64,000 bases of DNA, taken from positions 620,001-684,000 of the forward strand of contig AP028876.1 in assembly GCA_036323355.1 (NCBI GenBank). The letters are read 5' to 3'. The position numbers and the translations under genes are program-made. Position 1 is the stretch's first letter. Every line of letters starts with the position of its first letter. Below are positions 54,753 to 63,005 of this stretch, piece by piece. The stretch comes from Gottschalkiaceae bacterium SANA. Lineage in GTDB: Bacteria; Bacillota; Clostridia; Tissierellales; GPF-1. The notes under the pieces were generated by a model. The model worked only from the letters and a program-made list of their open reading frames with translations, was not told the origin of the DNA and did no database searches.

Positions 54753-55625
54753 ATGGGGATAAGAATACTGACAGACAGCGCGGGAGACTTGCGGCCTCAA
54801 GAAATTGAGGATCTGCAAATTGTAGAGCTGCCCATTGTCATCCTTGTGGATGATCAGGAGTTTTACGAAAATGAGACCATACAAAAGAGCCAAGTCTATG
54901 ACAGACTCAAAGAGGGGAAACGAGTTACGACGGCACAGATTACCCTGCATCGATTTTTGGAACAATTTAAGGCATTTGCTTCAGCAGGCGAATCGTGCAT
55001 CTATGTGTCCCTGTCATCCAAACTTTCGGGAACCTATCAGGCGGCTTGTCTGGCAAAAAAACAGATCATGGATCGCTACCCGGATTTCGATTTAACCATC
55101 TTTGATTCCCGTTCGGTTTCTTACGGACAGGGATTGATGGCAAAGCGGGCAGCAGAATTGGCAAATTTGGGTGTGCCGAAGGAAATGATTCTTGAGTCGC
55201 TAAATTTTTTCCGGGACAAAATGCGTATTTACTTCACAGTTGGAACCCTAGAATATCTTTATAAAGGTGGCCGATTGAGTAAAACGTCTGCCTTATTGGG
55301 TGGACTTTTGGGCATTGCGCCAATCCTTGGGATTGAAAATGGTCAAGTAGTTGTGATCGGAAAGCAAAGAGGCGTCAAGAAGGCATGGCGGAAGATGATT
55401 GATTTAATGGATGTTGAGACCCAATGCGAGCCTACCATGCTTGTTGTGGGAAATTCCGGCACCCTAGATGATGTTGACCGATTTCTTAGATTGATGAGCA
55501 AGCGACTTCCGGGTGTAAACCCGGAGGTGATTTTGCCTGGAGCGGCAATTGGTGCCCATACGGGGCCAGGACTTCAAGCAATATTTTATTTGGCAGAGAA
55601 AGAACCTGAAAAATCGGAAGGATAA
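54753..55625 (+). CDS. DegV family fatty-acid-binding protein 2
   Basis: The 290-residue protein has IRILTDSAGDLRPQEIE, VYVSLSSKLSGTYQAACLAK-like CIYVSLSSKLSGTYQAA and FDSRSVSYGQGLMAKRAAELA. GTLEYLYKGGRLSKTSALLGGLLGIAPIL and a C-terminal AIGAHTGPG also occur, all DegV/FakB hallmarks. It is closer to the classical DegV pattern than the copy at 43.8 kb, which lacks the GAHTGPG end. The ATG at 54753 follows GGGGAGAG. It lies in a run with DUF4438 and the chromate transporter genes. Confidence 0.92.
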   Translation: MGIRILTDSAGDLRPQEIEDLQIVELPIVILVDDQEFYENETIQKSQVYDRLKEGKRVTTAQITLHRFLEQFKAFASAGESCIYVSLSSKLSGTYQAACLAKKQIMDRYPDFDLTIFDSRSVSYGQGLMAKRAAELANLGVPKEMILESLNFFRDKMRIYFTVGTLEYLYKGGRLSKTSALLGGLLGIAPILGIENGQVVVIGKQRGVKKAWRKMIDLMDVETQCEPTMLVVGNSGTLDDVDRFLRLMSKRLPGVNPEVILPGAAIGAHTGPGLQAIFYLAEKEPEKSEG

Positions 55626-55629
55626 GGAT

Positions 55630-56175
55630 ATGGGGAAAAAAGTAAAACCTAGCTTGGTCGAGGTGTTTCAGCTGATGTTTGTTAGTGCTGCAACAACCTT
55701 TGGAGGTGGCTACGCCCTAGTGCCCGTGTTGGAGACTTCCATTGTAGAAAAAAAACAGTGGATGGAAGAAGAAGAATTTTTGGATGCTTTGACGATTGCA
55801 CAGAGCATTCCAGGCGTCTTGGCAGCGAATATCGCCTTGATTTTGGGCCGAAGAATTTATGGGCTTAGAGGTGCGCTGGTGGCATGTCTTGGTGCTGTGC
55901 TTCCTTCTGTGATCAGTGTGATGATTATTACCATGCTGTATGAACAGGTAAAAGACGCGCCATTGATGCGCGGATTTTTTGCCGGCGTGAAGCCAGTGGT
56001 TGTGGCCCTTTTATTTTTTAGCTTTCTTAAACTGGCGAGGCGGATTCCCCGCCGATTCTATGATTGGTCCTTGTTGTTGGGGACCTTTGTTGCCGTTGGA
56101 TTTTTTCGTATCAATCCCTTCTGGGCAATATTATTGGGAGGGGGGCTGTCGCTATGGCGCAAGGATTTGCCATAA
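55630..56175 (+). CDS. Chromate transporter, first half-size subunit
   Basis: This 181-residue protein has about five membrane helices and belongs to the CHR family of short chromate/anion carriers that work as gene pairs. Marks are EVFQLMFVSAATTFGGGYALVPVLE, FLDALTIAQSIPGVLAANIALILGRRIYG and GAVLPSVISVMII. The ATG at 55630 follows GGAAGGATAAGG. It overlaps the second subunit gene by 22 bases. Real substrate may be another oxyanion; the family name follows one known case. Confidence 0.92.
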   Translation: MGKKVKPSLVEVFQLMFVSAATTFGGGYALVPVLETSIVEKKQWMEEEEFLDALTIAQSIPGVLAANIALILGRRIYGLRGALVACLGAVLPSVISVMIITMLYEQVKDAPLMRGFFAGVKPVVVALLFFSFLKLARRIPRRFYDWSLLLGTFVAVGFFRINPFWAILLGGGLSLWRKDLP

Positions 56176-56696
56176 TATTGGACTTGTTTATTACATTTTT
56201 TAAGATTGGAGCTATGGGCTTTGGTGGTGGACTTGCTATGCTGCCCTATATCGAGCAACAGGTTAGTGTTTATCATCATTGGTTGTCAGAGGGAGAATTT
56301 TTGGATCTTTTGGCGATAGCTCAATCGACACCAGGACCCATTGCCATTAACTCATCCACCTTTGTAGGATTTAGAACGGCGGGTATTTTGGGTGCGGTTG
56401 TCGCTTGCATAGGGGTAATTTTCTTTGCCGTTTTTGCAATTAATCTGCTTTCGTCTTTTTTGGATAAAAATGTTGAAAATCCCCGTATTAAGCAATTGTT
56501 TTTGACCCTGCGTCCCATAACAGTGGGCTTGATTTTGGCTGCAGCATTTACAACGGGGTCAAAGGTATTGGTTGATTGGCCCTCAGTTGGGATTGCGCTT
56601 GTTGCATTTTTCTTCTTGAGTCGCTTAAAATTGCATCCCATTGTAGTTGTATTGAGTTTTGGGGTGACGGGAGCATTATTCTATTTATTCGTATGA
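56154..56696 (+). CDS. Chromate transporter, second half-size subunit
   Basis: The 180-residue partner has IILDLFITFFKIGAMGFGGGLAMLPYIE, LSEGEFLDLLAIAQSTPGPIAINSSTFVGFRTAG and five hydrophobic segments, as in CHR proteins. I chose the ATG at 56154, preceded by GGGAGGGGGGC, inside the end of the first gene. Tandem half-size genes probably form an antiparallel heterodimer. A terminator follows directly. Confidence 0.92.
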   Translation: MAQGFAIILDLFITFFKIGAMGFGGGLAMLPYIEQQVSVYHHWLSEGEFLDLLAIAQSTPGPIAINSSTFVGFRTAGILGAVVACIGVIFFAVFAINLLSSFLDKNVENPRIKQLFLTLRPITVGLILAAAFTTGSKVLVDWPSVGIALVAFFFLSRLKLHPIVVVLSFGVTGALFYLFV

Positions 56697-56725
56697 AAAA
56701 ACCCAACGGTTTCCGTTGGGTTTTT
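56697..56725 (+). terminator. Intrinsic terminator after the chromate transporter pair
   Basis: AAAAACCCAACGG (56697-56709) pairs perfectly with CCGTTGGGTTTTT (56713-56725), which includes the T-run. Confidence 0.92.
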
Positions 56726-56784
56726 ACCAAATGATGTGAGGAGTCCACGAGGAGAAATTCCACAGTTCATGGACATCGTTTGGT
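56726..56784 (+). ncRNA. Possible structured RNA element before the sirtuin gene
   Basis: ACCAAATGAT (56726-56735) pairs with ATCGTTTGGT (56775-56784, one U-G), and GTCCA (56743-56747) pairs with TGGAC (56770-56774), which abuts the outer stem. The apex holds GGA-GAAAT-TCC. The U-G pair would be an A-C mismatch on the other strand, favouring a plus-strand RNA. No promoter or T-run delimits it, so it is tentative. Confidence 0.35.
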
Positions 56785-56866
56785 CTTATCATATGTTTGT
56801 TTCAACTATATTATAGTACAGTAGAATGGAATGAACAACAATTTGCATTGAAAATAAGAGGGGTTT

Positions 56867-57613
56867 ATGAATGTTAAAGGGAGTTATCTGATGAAAAATC
56901 AATTAAAAATTTGGATGAAAGAAAGTCGATCCATCGTCTTTTTTGGTGGCGCTGGTGTGTCGACAGAAAGTCAAATTCCTGATTTTCGATCGGCGGATGG
57001 CTTGTATCAAGCAAAGAGTGAGTTTAATCATCGCCCAGAAGAGATGCTTAGTCATGATTTTTTTGTAAATGAGCCTGAAACCTTTTATCGCTATTACAGA
57101 GGGTTTATTCTGCATCCAGAGGCCAAGCCGAATGCGGCGCATTGTGCTTTGGTTGAATGGGAGAAAATGGGAAATTTGGCTGGTATAGTTACTCAGAATA
57201 TCGACGGACTTCATCAAGCCGCAGGATCAAAGAATGTGATGGAACTTCACGGGAGCGTTCATCGAAATTATTGCGTGGGCTGCGGCGCAACCTATCCGCT
57301 TTCTTTTATGGTGGAATCAGAGGGAATTTCTCGCTGTAGGAAATGCGGTGATATAGTTCGACCGGATGTGACACTATATGGGGAAGGGTTGGCTAATAAG
57401 GTGACCCAAGCGGCTATCGAGCTGATTCGCAGAGCAGACATGTTGATTGTCGGCGGAACATCACTGGTGGTTTATCCCGCCGCAGGACTGCTTCGCTATT
57501 TTCGAGGAAACCGATTGGTCCTGATCAACAAAGAGGCAACACCCTTTGATGACAAGGCACAATTGATTGTTCGTGAGTCGATTGGCAAGGTTTTGAAAGA
57601 AACCTTGGAATAA
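56867..57613 (+). CDS. NAD-dependent protein deacylase, sirtuin family
   Basis: Sirtuins remove acyl groups from lysines using NAD+. The 248-residue protein has FFGGAGVSTESQIPDFRSADGLY (NAD binding), VTQNIDGLHQAAGSKNVMELHGSVHR with the catalytic His, the four zinc cysteines in CVGCGATY and CRKCG, PDVTLYGEGL, and the closing IVGGTSLVVYPAAGLL. It is a full-length, apparently active class III-like or U-like enzyme. The start may be ATG at 56867 (behind GAGGGG) or at 56891 (behind AAAGGGAG). It stands alone. Confidence 0.94.
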   Translation: MNVKGSYLMKNQLKIWMKESRSIVFFGGAGVSTESQIPDFRSADGLYQAKSEFNHRPEEMLSHDFFVNEPETFYRYYRGFILHPEAKPNAAHCALVEWEKMGNLAGIVTQNIDGLHQAAGSKNVMELHGSVHRNYCVGCGATYPLSFMVESEGISRCRKCGDIVRPDVTLYGEGLANKVTQAAIELIRRADMLIVGGTSLVVYPAAGLLRYFRGNRLVLINKEATPFDDKAQLIVRESIGKVLKETLE

Positions 57614-57615
57614 GC

Positions 57616-57644
57616 TTGTAACTGTCAATTTCATATGGTATGAT
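57616..57644 (+). promoter_or_regulatory. Promoter of the uracil permease gene
   Basis: TTGTAA (57616-57621) and TATGAT (57639-57644) are spaced 17 bp, with an extended TGG before the -10. The leader of about 160 bases carries the PyrR attenuator. Confidence 0.75.
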
Positions 57645-57656
57645 AAGTAAAATAAA

Positions 57657-57746
57657 TCTTTAAATCAGTTCTGTGAGACTGATAAGAATATGAAAATTTT
57701 TTTGTGTATTTTCACCTTCTTGCGTCTTGCTTGAAGGTTTTTTTTT
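57657..57746 (+). promoter_or_regulatory. PyrR-dependent attenuator in the uracil permease leader
   Basis: ATCAGT (57664-57669) pairs with ACTGAT (57678-57683) around TCTGTGAG, which fits the UCNGNGAG loop of PyrR binding hairpins, with the flanking CTTTAAA and AAG also matching. Downstream, ACCTTC (57714-57719) pairs with GAAGGT (57733-57738), followed by nine T, forming the terminator. PyrR with UMP would favour termination when pyrimidines are plentiful. The pyrR gene is not in the window. Confidence 0.82.
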
Positions 57747-57810
57747 GCCATTATTCATGTTTATCATTCATTTTAACTCGGTCCCGAGAGGCCGGAAAGG
57801 GAGGAAACAA

Positions 57811-59049
57811 ATGTCTACAAATGAACCTGCTATGACAAACTCTAATTATTACGAGGGACTAAACGGAAAGAACATTGTCTTGGGTCTTCAGCACTTGATC
57901 GCCATGTTTGGCGCCACAGTCTTGGTGCCCATCTTAACCGGATTAAATCCATCGGTTGCATTATTCTCCGCCGGAGTGGGAACACTAACATTCCATGCGG
58001 TTACAGGTGGAAAGGTACCCGTATTCTTGGGATCTTCTTTCGCATTTATTGCTTCTATCGTTGCGGTGGGTCAGACTTTTGGGGACCTTAGATACGCACA
58101 GGGCGGCATTATGGTTGCCGGTTTGATCTACGTTCTGCTTTCATTCCTTGTTAAGGGCGTTGGTGTCGATAAGGTAAGACGATTGTTGCCAGCACAGGTT
58201 GTTGGACCCATGATTATTGTCATCGGCTTGAACCTAGTACCCGTTGCTTATGGAATGGCCTCAGGAAACTTCCTGCTAGCGGGAATTACTCTGGGTTCAG
58301 CATTATTGATTAAATATGTGGCGAAAGGATTTATTCAGCAATTGAATATCCTTTTGGCAGTCGTAATCGGATATGTGGTTTCTCTTTCTATGGGACAAGT
58401 TGACACAAGCTTGATCAGCGATGCAGCTTTCCTTGCAATGCCATCATTTACAACGCCTTTGTTTGATATCGGAGCGATCATGATGATTGCGCCAATCGTT
58501 TTGGCTGTATTTATGGAGCATATCGGTGATATTACAACCAACGGTCAGGTTGTTGGAAAGAACTTCATCGAGGATCCGGGTTTGAACCGAACGCTTTTGG
58601 GCGATGGATTGGCAACATTAATTGCTGGATTGATTGGTGGACCTGCGAATACAACCTACGGCGAAAACACAGGGGTACTTGCAATTACAAAGAATTATAA
58701 TCCAGCAACATTAAGAATTGCAGCATGCTTTGCGATTGTACTTGCCTTTGTTGGCAAATTGGGTGGAACCTTAAGCAGTATTCCTGTACCGGTTATGGGC
58801 GGAATCTCCTTGATGTTGTTCACGATGATTGCTTATATCGGGGTACAAACAATCAAACGTGAAGAAGTAAAAGTAAATGCAAAGAATTTGATCGTTATGG
58901 CTTTGATCCTCTTTATTGGATTGTCGCCGACTTATCTTGGCTTAACGATTGGAATTCCAGTGACAAGCTCAGTAAGCATTTCTGGCTTAAGCCTGGCAGC
59001 GCTGGTTGGTGTTATTGCAAATCTTGCATTGAATGGTTATAAAAAGTAA
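57811..59049 (+). CDS. uraA: Uracil permease, NCS2 family
   Basis: It imports uracil with protons. The 412-residue, 14-segment protein has GLQHLIAMFGATVLVPILTGLNPSVALFSAG, PVFLGSSFAFI, VGPMIIVIGLNL, the substrate-binding EHIGDITTNGQVVGKNFIEDPGLNRTLLGDG and GPANTTYGENTGVLAITKNY. These include the key Glu residues of UraA. The ATG at 57811 follows GGGAGGAAACAA. The frame is open upstream through the terminator, but starts there would be inside the attenuator. Control by PyrR supports uracil rather than xanthine as substrate. Confidence 0.95.
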   Translation: MSTNEPAMTNSNYYEGLNGKNIVLGLQHLIAMFGATVLVPILTGLNPSVALFSAGVGTLTFHAVTGGKVPVFLGSSFAFIASIVAVGQTFGDLRYAQGGIMVAGLIYVLLSFLVKGVGVDKVRRLLPAQVVGPMIIVIGLNLVPVAYGMASGNFLLAGITLGSALLIKYVAKGFIQQLNILLAVVIGYVVSLSMGQVDTSLISDAAFLAMPSFTTPLFDIGAIMMIAPIVLAVFMEHIGDITTNGQVVGKNFIEDPGLNRTLLGDGLATLIAGLIGGPANTTYGENTGVLAITKNYNPATLRIAACFAIVLAFVGKLGGTLSSIPVPVMGGISLMLFTMIAYIGVQTIKREEVKVNAKNLIVMALILFIGLSPTYLGLTIGIPVTSSVSISGLSLAALVGVIANLALNGYKK

Positions 59050-59068
59050 AAAAACTGAATGAAAGTCT

Positions 59069-59104
59069 AAAGATGTTTCTTAAAGAAGCATCTTTTTTTT
59101 TTTT
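59069..59104 (+). terminator. Intrinsic terminator after the uracil permease gene
   Basis: AAAGATG (59069-59075) pairs with CATCTTT (59089-59095) and TTTCT with AGAAG inside, followed by about twelve T. Confidence 0.9.
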
Positions 59105-59144
59105 ACAAAAAGCGATTGAACTAGATGGGTTTTAAAAAAACGAT

Positions 59145-59208
59145 TGTTTACTGTTGAAATATTCAACAAGCTCTTATCGCTATTTATTGAATATTTCAAC
59201 AATAAACA
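59145..59208. repeat. Inverted repeat with nested palindromes
   Basis: Arms 59145-59165 and 59188-59208 (21 bases each) are inverted copies with one mismatch, separated by 22 bases. Each arm lies on a smaller palindrome: TGTTGAA-ATA-TTCAACA (59152-59168) and TTGAA-TAT-TTCAA (59187-59199). It sits in a 404-bp gap with no gene. A paired operator or a long RNA hairpin are both possible. Apart from a TATAAT near 59391, I see nothing else in the gap. Confidence 0.7.
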
Positions 59209-59453
59209 GGGATTTAGGGAACCTATTCATCTTTTTTTAGGGGTTTTTGATAGATTGGATTGGGCCGAGAATTATCCGCAAAAATGAATTCCAAGAAATG
59301 GGTATATCAATGACTTTGTCAAGGGTAAATTTCCAGCTATTAACTTTTCGTTAAATTCGAAAAAATGTGGTAGAAAGGCAATTATTTGCGTATAATTATA
59401 ATAAGAAAAACCTTTTCAACTGGAGAGGATTAGAATATGAAGGAGTGGTTATC

Positions 59454-59870
59454 ATGGTGAAACTGTTAGTTGGTAACAAGGGCGCAGGTAAGACAAAGGC
59501 ACTTGTGAAAATGGCGAAGGAAGCAAATGAAGCATCAAAGGGTGTCGTTGTATTTGTAACCACGAAAGACAAGCACATGCTTGAATTTCCTCACGAGGTA
59601 CGATACGTCAACGCATTGACGTATAAATTGGAAACACTAGTGGGCATCGAAGGTTTTGTAAAGGGTTTATTGGCTGGAAACTTTGACATCGAAAAAATCT
59701 TTGTCGACCGTTTATATACTTTGATTGACATTGACGATGATTTACTCGAAAAGATTTTAAAAGATTTGGACGGGATCAGCGAGAGAAACAATGTTGATTT
59801 TTATCTCACCATGAGCAAGGAACCAAGCACCTTACCAGAAAGCTTGAAAGAATATCAACTTATCTTCTAA
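59454..59870 (+). CDS. Small P-loop nucleotide-binding protein of unknown function
   Basis: The 138-residue protein opens with Walker A (LLVGNKGAGKTKALVKMA, loop at about 7-14). It then has a strand-helix pattern with VVVFVTTKD and KIFVDRLYTLI as possible Walker B-like strands. It is too short for a complete motor domain, and some such proteins in Clostridia are loosely annotated as PilT-like without support. I do not recognise a function. The ATG at 59454 follows AAGGAGTGG; the open frame upstream has no ribosome site. It ends at a strong terminator and precedes the UPF0182 gene. Confidence 0.82.
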   Translation: MVKLLVGNKGAGKTKALVKMAKEANEASKGVVVFVTTKDKHMLEFPHEVRYVNALTYKLETLVGIEGFVKGLLAGNFDIEKIFVDRLYTLIDIDDDLLEKILKDLDGISERNNVDFYLTMSKEPSTLPESLKEYQLIF

Positions 59871-59898
59871 TTTATGGAAAGTTTATTTGATTTTTACA

Positions 59899-59938
59899 AA
59901 TAATACTCCTATGATTAATCATGGGAGTATTATTTTTT
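59899..59938 (+). terminator. Intrinsic terminator after the P-loop gene
   Basis: An almost perfect stem of about 16 bp (59899-59914 with 59919-59934) is followed by a T-run. Confidence 0.9.
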
Positions 59939-59940
59939 AT

Positions 59941-59958
59941 GACGGGTATAATACCGTC
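59941..59958 (+). promoter_or_regulatory. Palindrome enclosing the UPF0182 gene -10 box
   Basis: GACGG...CCGTC flank TATAAT (59947-59952). An inverted repeat spanning the -10 could be a repressor site. No -35 is clear. Confidence 0.4.
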
Positions 59959-59975
59959 GAAAGGAGATGAAAATT

Positions 59976-62750
59976 ATGGCAAAGACACGAAAGAATGTTT
60001 TGGCGATCGTTGGCGGGATTTTGGTCCTGGCATTGATGTTTTTCAGAACAATCGTTAACTTTGTGACAGACTATCAGTGGTTCCGCGAATTGGGGTATAC
60101 CGAAACCTTTTTCAAAAGATTGGTGACGGAATTTACTATTGGAATCCCAGCACTCGTGATCATCTTCCTCGTTGTTTATTTTTATTTAAGGATGATCAAA
60201 CGAAATTATCTGGCACAATCAAAAGTAACTCTTGATCCAGACAAGAATAAGTGGATGAATCGAGGGCTCGGCGGAGTTTCCTTGTTAATCAGTTTGACAA
60301 CCGCGATTAGTTTTGCAACAAGCCTGTGGTTCGTATGGTTGCAATTTGCAAATCGTACTGCCTTTGGGGTGGCGGATCCATTGTTCAACAATGATGTTGG
60401 ATTTTATGTTTTTACCTTGCCGTTTTTGCGGGAGGTCGTTTCTCTGATATTGGGGCTTGTTTTCACCCTGGTGATTTTGACCGTTGTTTTCTATGCGATT
60501 ATGATGGCGATTGCGCCACCACAGTCGGATGTTGAAGAAATGGAAGAAGTGGAATACCTGGGACGCCGGTCTTTTGTGGACCGCAACTTATCTGCAAAAG
60601 CAAAGGAATTAAATTCAAAGATTATCAAAGCAGCCCTGCATCAAGTCGGTGCATTGGCTTTTGTGATTTTGATGTTGATCGGGGTGAACAATTGGTTAAG
60701 AACCTTTGATCTTTTGTATTCGGCAACGGGCAAGGTCTATGGTGCCGGTTATACGGATATCCACATCTATCTGTGGCTGTATCGCGCATTAGCGATCTTA
60801 GGGATAGTTGCAGGGATTAGCGTGCTCTATGGGGCCTACAAGCGCAACAAACGCATTGCAATACTGGGACCTGCTGTTCTTGCAATTGTAGCCATTGGGG
60901 GAACCATCGTTGGTGGATTGGTTCAGAACTTGATTGTTGAACCCAATGAATTGTCTCGAGAGAAGCAATATTTGGAATACAATATCGATTACACCCGACA
61001 GGCCTATAACCTAGATGAGGTTGATGTAATCAATTATGAAGCGAGCACAAATTTGACGAAAGACACTATTGCTGCAAATCCGGAGACCATTGAGAATATT
61101 CGAATCAATGATTATCGTCCGGTGAAGCAGGTTTACACGCAATTGCAGTCTATTCGTCTATACTATGATTTTAATGATATTGATATTGATCGATACCATA
61201 TTGATGGCGACTACCGTCAGGTATTTTTGTCGGCGCGGGAATTGAATCAAGAAAAATTAGATTCTCAAGCTCAAACCTGGATCGGACGACATTTGAAGTA
61301 CACCCACGGCTATGGTTTTGTTTTGTCTCCTGTAAATGAGGTGACACCGCAAGGACAACCCGCTTTGTTTGTACGGAATATTCCACCGATTACGGATACC
61401 GATTTGAATATTCAACGTCCTGAAATTTATTTTGGGGAGTTGACCAATCAGTATGCAATTATTAATACCGATGAGAATGAGTTTGATTATTCCACCGGGG
61501 ACGCCAATCAGGAAACCCGCTATGAAGGCAAGGCGGGCATCCAATTGAATGGAATCAATAAATTGTTGTACGCATTCCGTCAGGGCGACTTGGAAATTCT
61601 AATTTCCGGTGCTGTAAACAATGACAGCCGCATTGTGTTGAGACGAAACATTTTGGATCGAGTGAAAAAACTGGCTCCATTTATTCTCTATGATGAAGAT
61701 CCCTACCTGGTTTTGAATCAGGATGATGGAAAGATGTATTGGATCTTGGATGGCTATACCACCAGTTCTCGATACCCGTATTCACAACCGATCAGCTATG
61801 AATCAAAGGTCAATTATATTCGAAATTCAGCCAAGGTAGTTATCGATGCTTATGAAGGAACCACTGATTTCTATATTGCTGATGAGAGTGATCCAATGAT
61901 TATGACCTATGACAAAATCTTTAAGGATCTCTTTAAGCCGATGTCAGACATGCCGGATGGTATTCGAGCTCATGTGCGATATCCGCAAACCATGTTCAAG
62001 GTTCAAAGCGAGTTGTATCGAACTTACCATATGACGGATCCAACTGTATTCTATACCCGTGAGGATATTTGGAATATTGCCGAAGAGAAGTATATGGAAG
62101 GCGTACAAACCGTGGAACCTAATTATGTAATGTTCCGTTTGCCGGACGATGGGGAAGCTGAATTTTTATTGACGATCCCGTATACACCTAAAGGCAAGCC
62201 AAATATGACTTCCTTGTTTGTCGCCCGTAATGACGGTGACAATTATGGAGACTTGGTTCTCTATGAATTTCCGAAAGACAAGTCTGTAATGGGACCAATT
62301 ATGCTGGAATCAAGGATTGATCAAAATCCTGAAATTTCTTCTCAATTGACCCTATGGGGCCAACAGGGATCCAGTGTACTACGTGGGAATATTATTGTAA
62401 TTCCATTGGACGATTCACTTCTCTATGTGGAACCCATTTATCTGCAGGCAGACAATGCTAACAGCTTGCCGGAAATGCGACGAGTAATTGCAGCCCATGG
62501 AGATGACATTGTCATGGAGGAAACCCTGGAAGAGGCCTTGCTGGCTTTGTTTGGGGGAACCAGAACCACAGACAATGAAGGTAATGAGGTGGATTTGACT
62601 GAAGAGACTTTGATTGAGTTGATTAATCGGGCTCAAAATCTGTATGATGATGCGCAAGAAGCCGTTAAAATAGGCGACTGGTCAAACTATGGACGTTTTA
62701 TGGATTCTTTGGCAAAAACATTGAATGAGTTGAGTAGCCAAACTGAATAA
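59976..62750 (+). CDS. UPF0182 family large membrane protein
   Basis: The 924-residue protein has about seven membrane helices in the first 310 residues. A large extracytoplasmic part (about 310-900) follows, and an acidic C-terminal tail. Family marks are FVTDYQWFRELGYTETFFKRL near the start, NNWLRTFDLLYSATGKVYGAGYTDIH, NYEASTNLTKDTI, RYPQTMFKVQSELYRTYHMTDPTVFYTREDIW and LTIPYTPKGKPNMTS. The family (COG1615) is widespread in actinobacteria and clostridia; its role is unknown. AAGGAG touches the ATG at 59967, so I prefer ATG 59976 with 9-base spacing. Confidence 0.93.
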   Translation: MAKTRKNVLAIVGGILVLALMFFRTIVNFVTDYQWFRELGYTETFFKRLVTEFTIGIPALVIIFLVVYFYLRMIKRNYLAQSKVTLDPDKNKWMNRGLGGVSLLISLTTAISFATSLWFVWLQFANRTAFGVADPLFNNDVGFYVFTLPFLREVVSLILGLVFTLVILTVVFYAIMMAIAPPQSDVEEMEEVEYLGRRSFVDRNLSAKAKELNSKIIKAALHQVGALAFVILMLIGVNNWLRTFDLLYSATGKVYGAGYTDIHIYLWLYRALAILGIVAGISVLYGAYKRNKRIAILGPAVLAIVAIGGTIVGGLVQNLIVEPNELSREKQYLEYNIDYTRQAYNLDEVDVINYEASTNLTKDTIAANPETIENIRINDYRPVKQVYTQLQSIRLYYDFNDIDIDRYHIDGDYRQVFLSARELNQEKLDSQAQTWIGRHLKYTHGYGFVLSPVNEVTPQGQPALFVRNIPPITDTDLNIQRPEIYFGELTNQYAIINTDENEFDYSTGDANQETRYEGKAGIQLNGINKLLYAFRQGDLEILISGAVNNDSRIVLRRNILDRVKKLAPFILYDEDPYLVLNQDDGKMYWILDGYTTSSRYPYSQPISYESKVNYIRNSAKVVIDAYEGTTDFYIADESDPMIMTYDKIFKDLFKPMSDMPDGIRAHVRYPQTMFKVQSELYRTYHMTDPTVFYTREDIWNIAEEKYMEGVQTVEPNYVMFRLPDDGEAEFLLTIPYTPKGKPNMTSLFVARNDGDNYGDLVLYEFPKDKSVMGPIMLESRIDQNPEISSQLTLWGQQGSSVLRGNIIVIPLDDSLLYVEPIYLQADNANSLPEMRRVIAAHGDDIVMEETLEEALLALFGGTRTTDNEGNEVDLTEETLIELINRAQNLYDDAQEAVKIGDWSNYGRFMDSLAKTLNELSSQTE

Positions 62751-62761
62751 GAATTGAGTGC

Positions 62762-62787
62762 AAACCTCCCGAATTTGGGAGGTTTTT
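62762..62787 (+). terminator. Intrinsic terminator after the UPF0182 gene
   Basis: AAACCTCCC and GGGAGGTTT pair around GAATTT, with TTTTT at the end. Confidence 0.9.
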
Positions 62788-62871
62788 CATTTGCAGAGGG
62801 TGTAATCTGCAAATATAAGTTAAGCGAAGGCGGTCAGTCTTGAAAATATTTCAAGATGAATTCATTTGGCA
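62787..62871 (+). repeat. 85-bp direct repeat, copy 1
   Basis: This sequence is identical to 63006-63090. It contains the hairpin ATTTGCAGA/TCTGCAAAT (62789-62814, loop GGGTGTAA) and the palindrome TCTTGAAA-ATA-TTTCAAGA (62838-62856). Confidence 0.9.
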
Positions 62872-62873
62872 AA

Positions 62874-63002
62874 GATGAATAGATCTTCGTTAAGCATTAA
62901 GCAAAATGCACGAATTTGCTAATATGCGAAAAAAACGAAGATGGTTTGGCTTGAACATCGAGAAAGACAAAATTCATCAAGGAAAGGATGAATAGATCTT
63001 CG
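62874..63002 (+). repeat. Spacer between the 85-bp repeats with a 16-bp direct repeat
   Basis: GATGAATAGATCTTCG occurs at 62874-62889 and 62987-63002. ATCTTCGT (62883-62890) is inverted as ACGAAGAT (62935-62942), and ATTCATC (62972-62978) as GATGAAT (62987-62993). No gene is seen here. Confidence 0.75.
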
Positions 63003-63005
63003 CAA

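Noticed and set aside
57727-57810. Upstream start for the uracil permease
   Set aside because: That start lies inside the attenuator terminator; the ATG at 57811 has a proper ribosome site.
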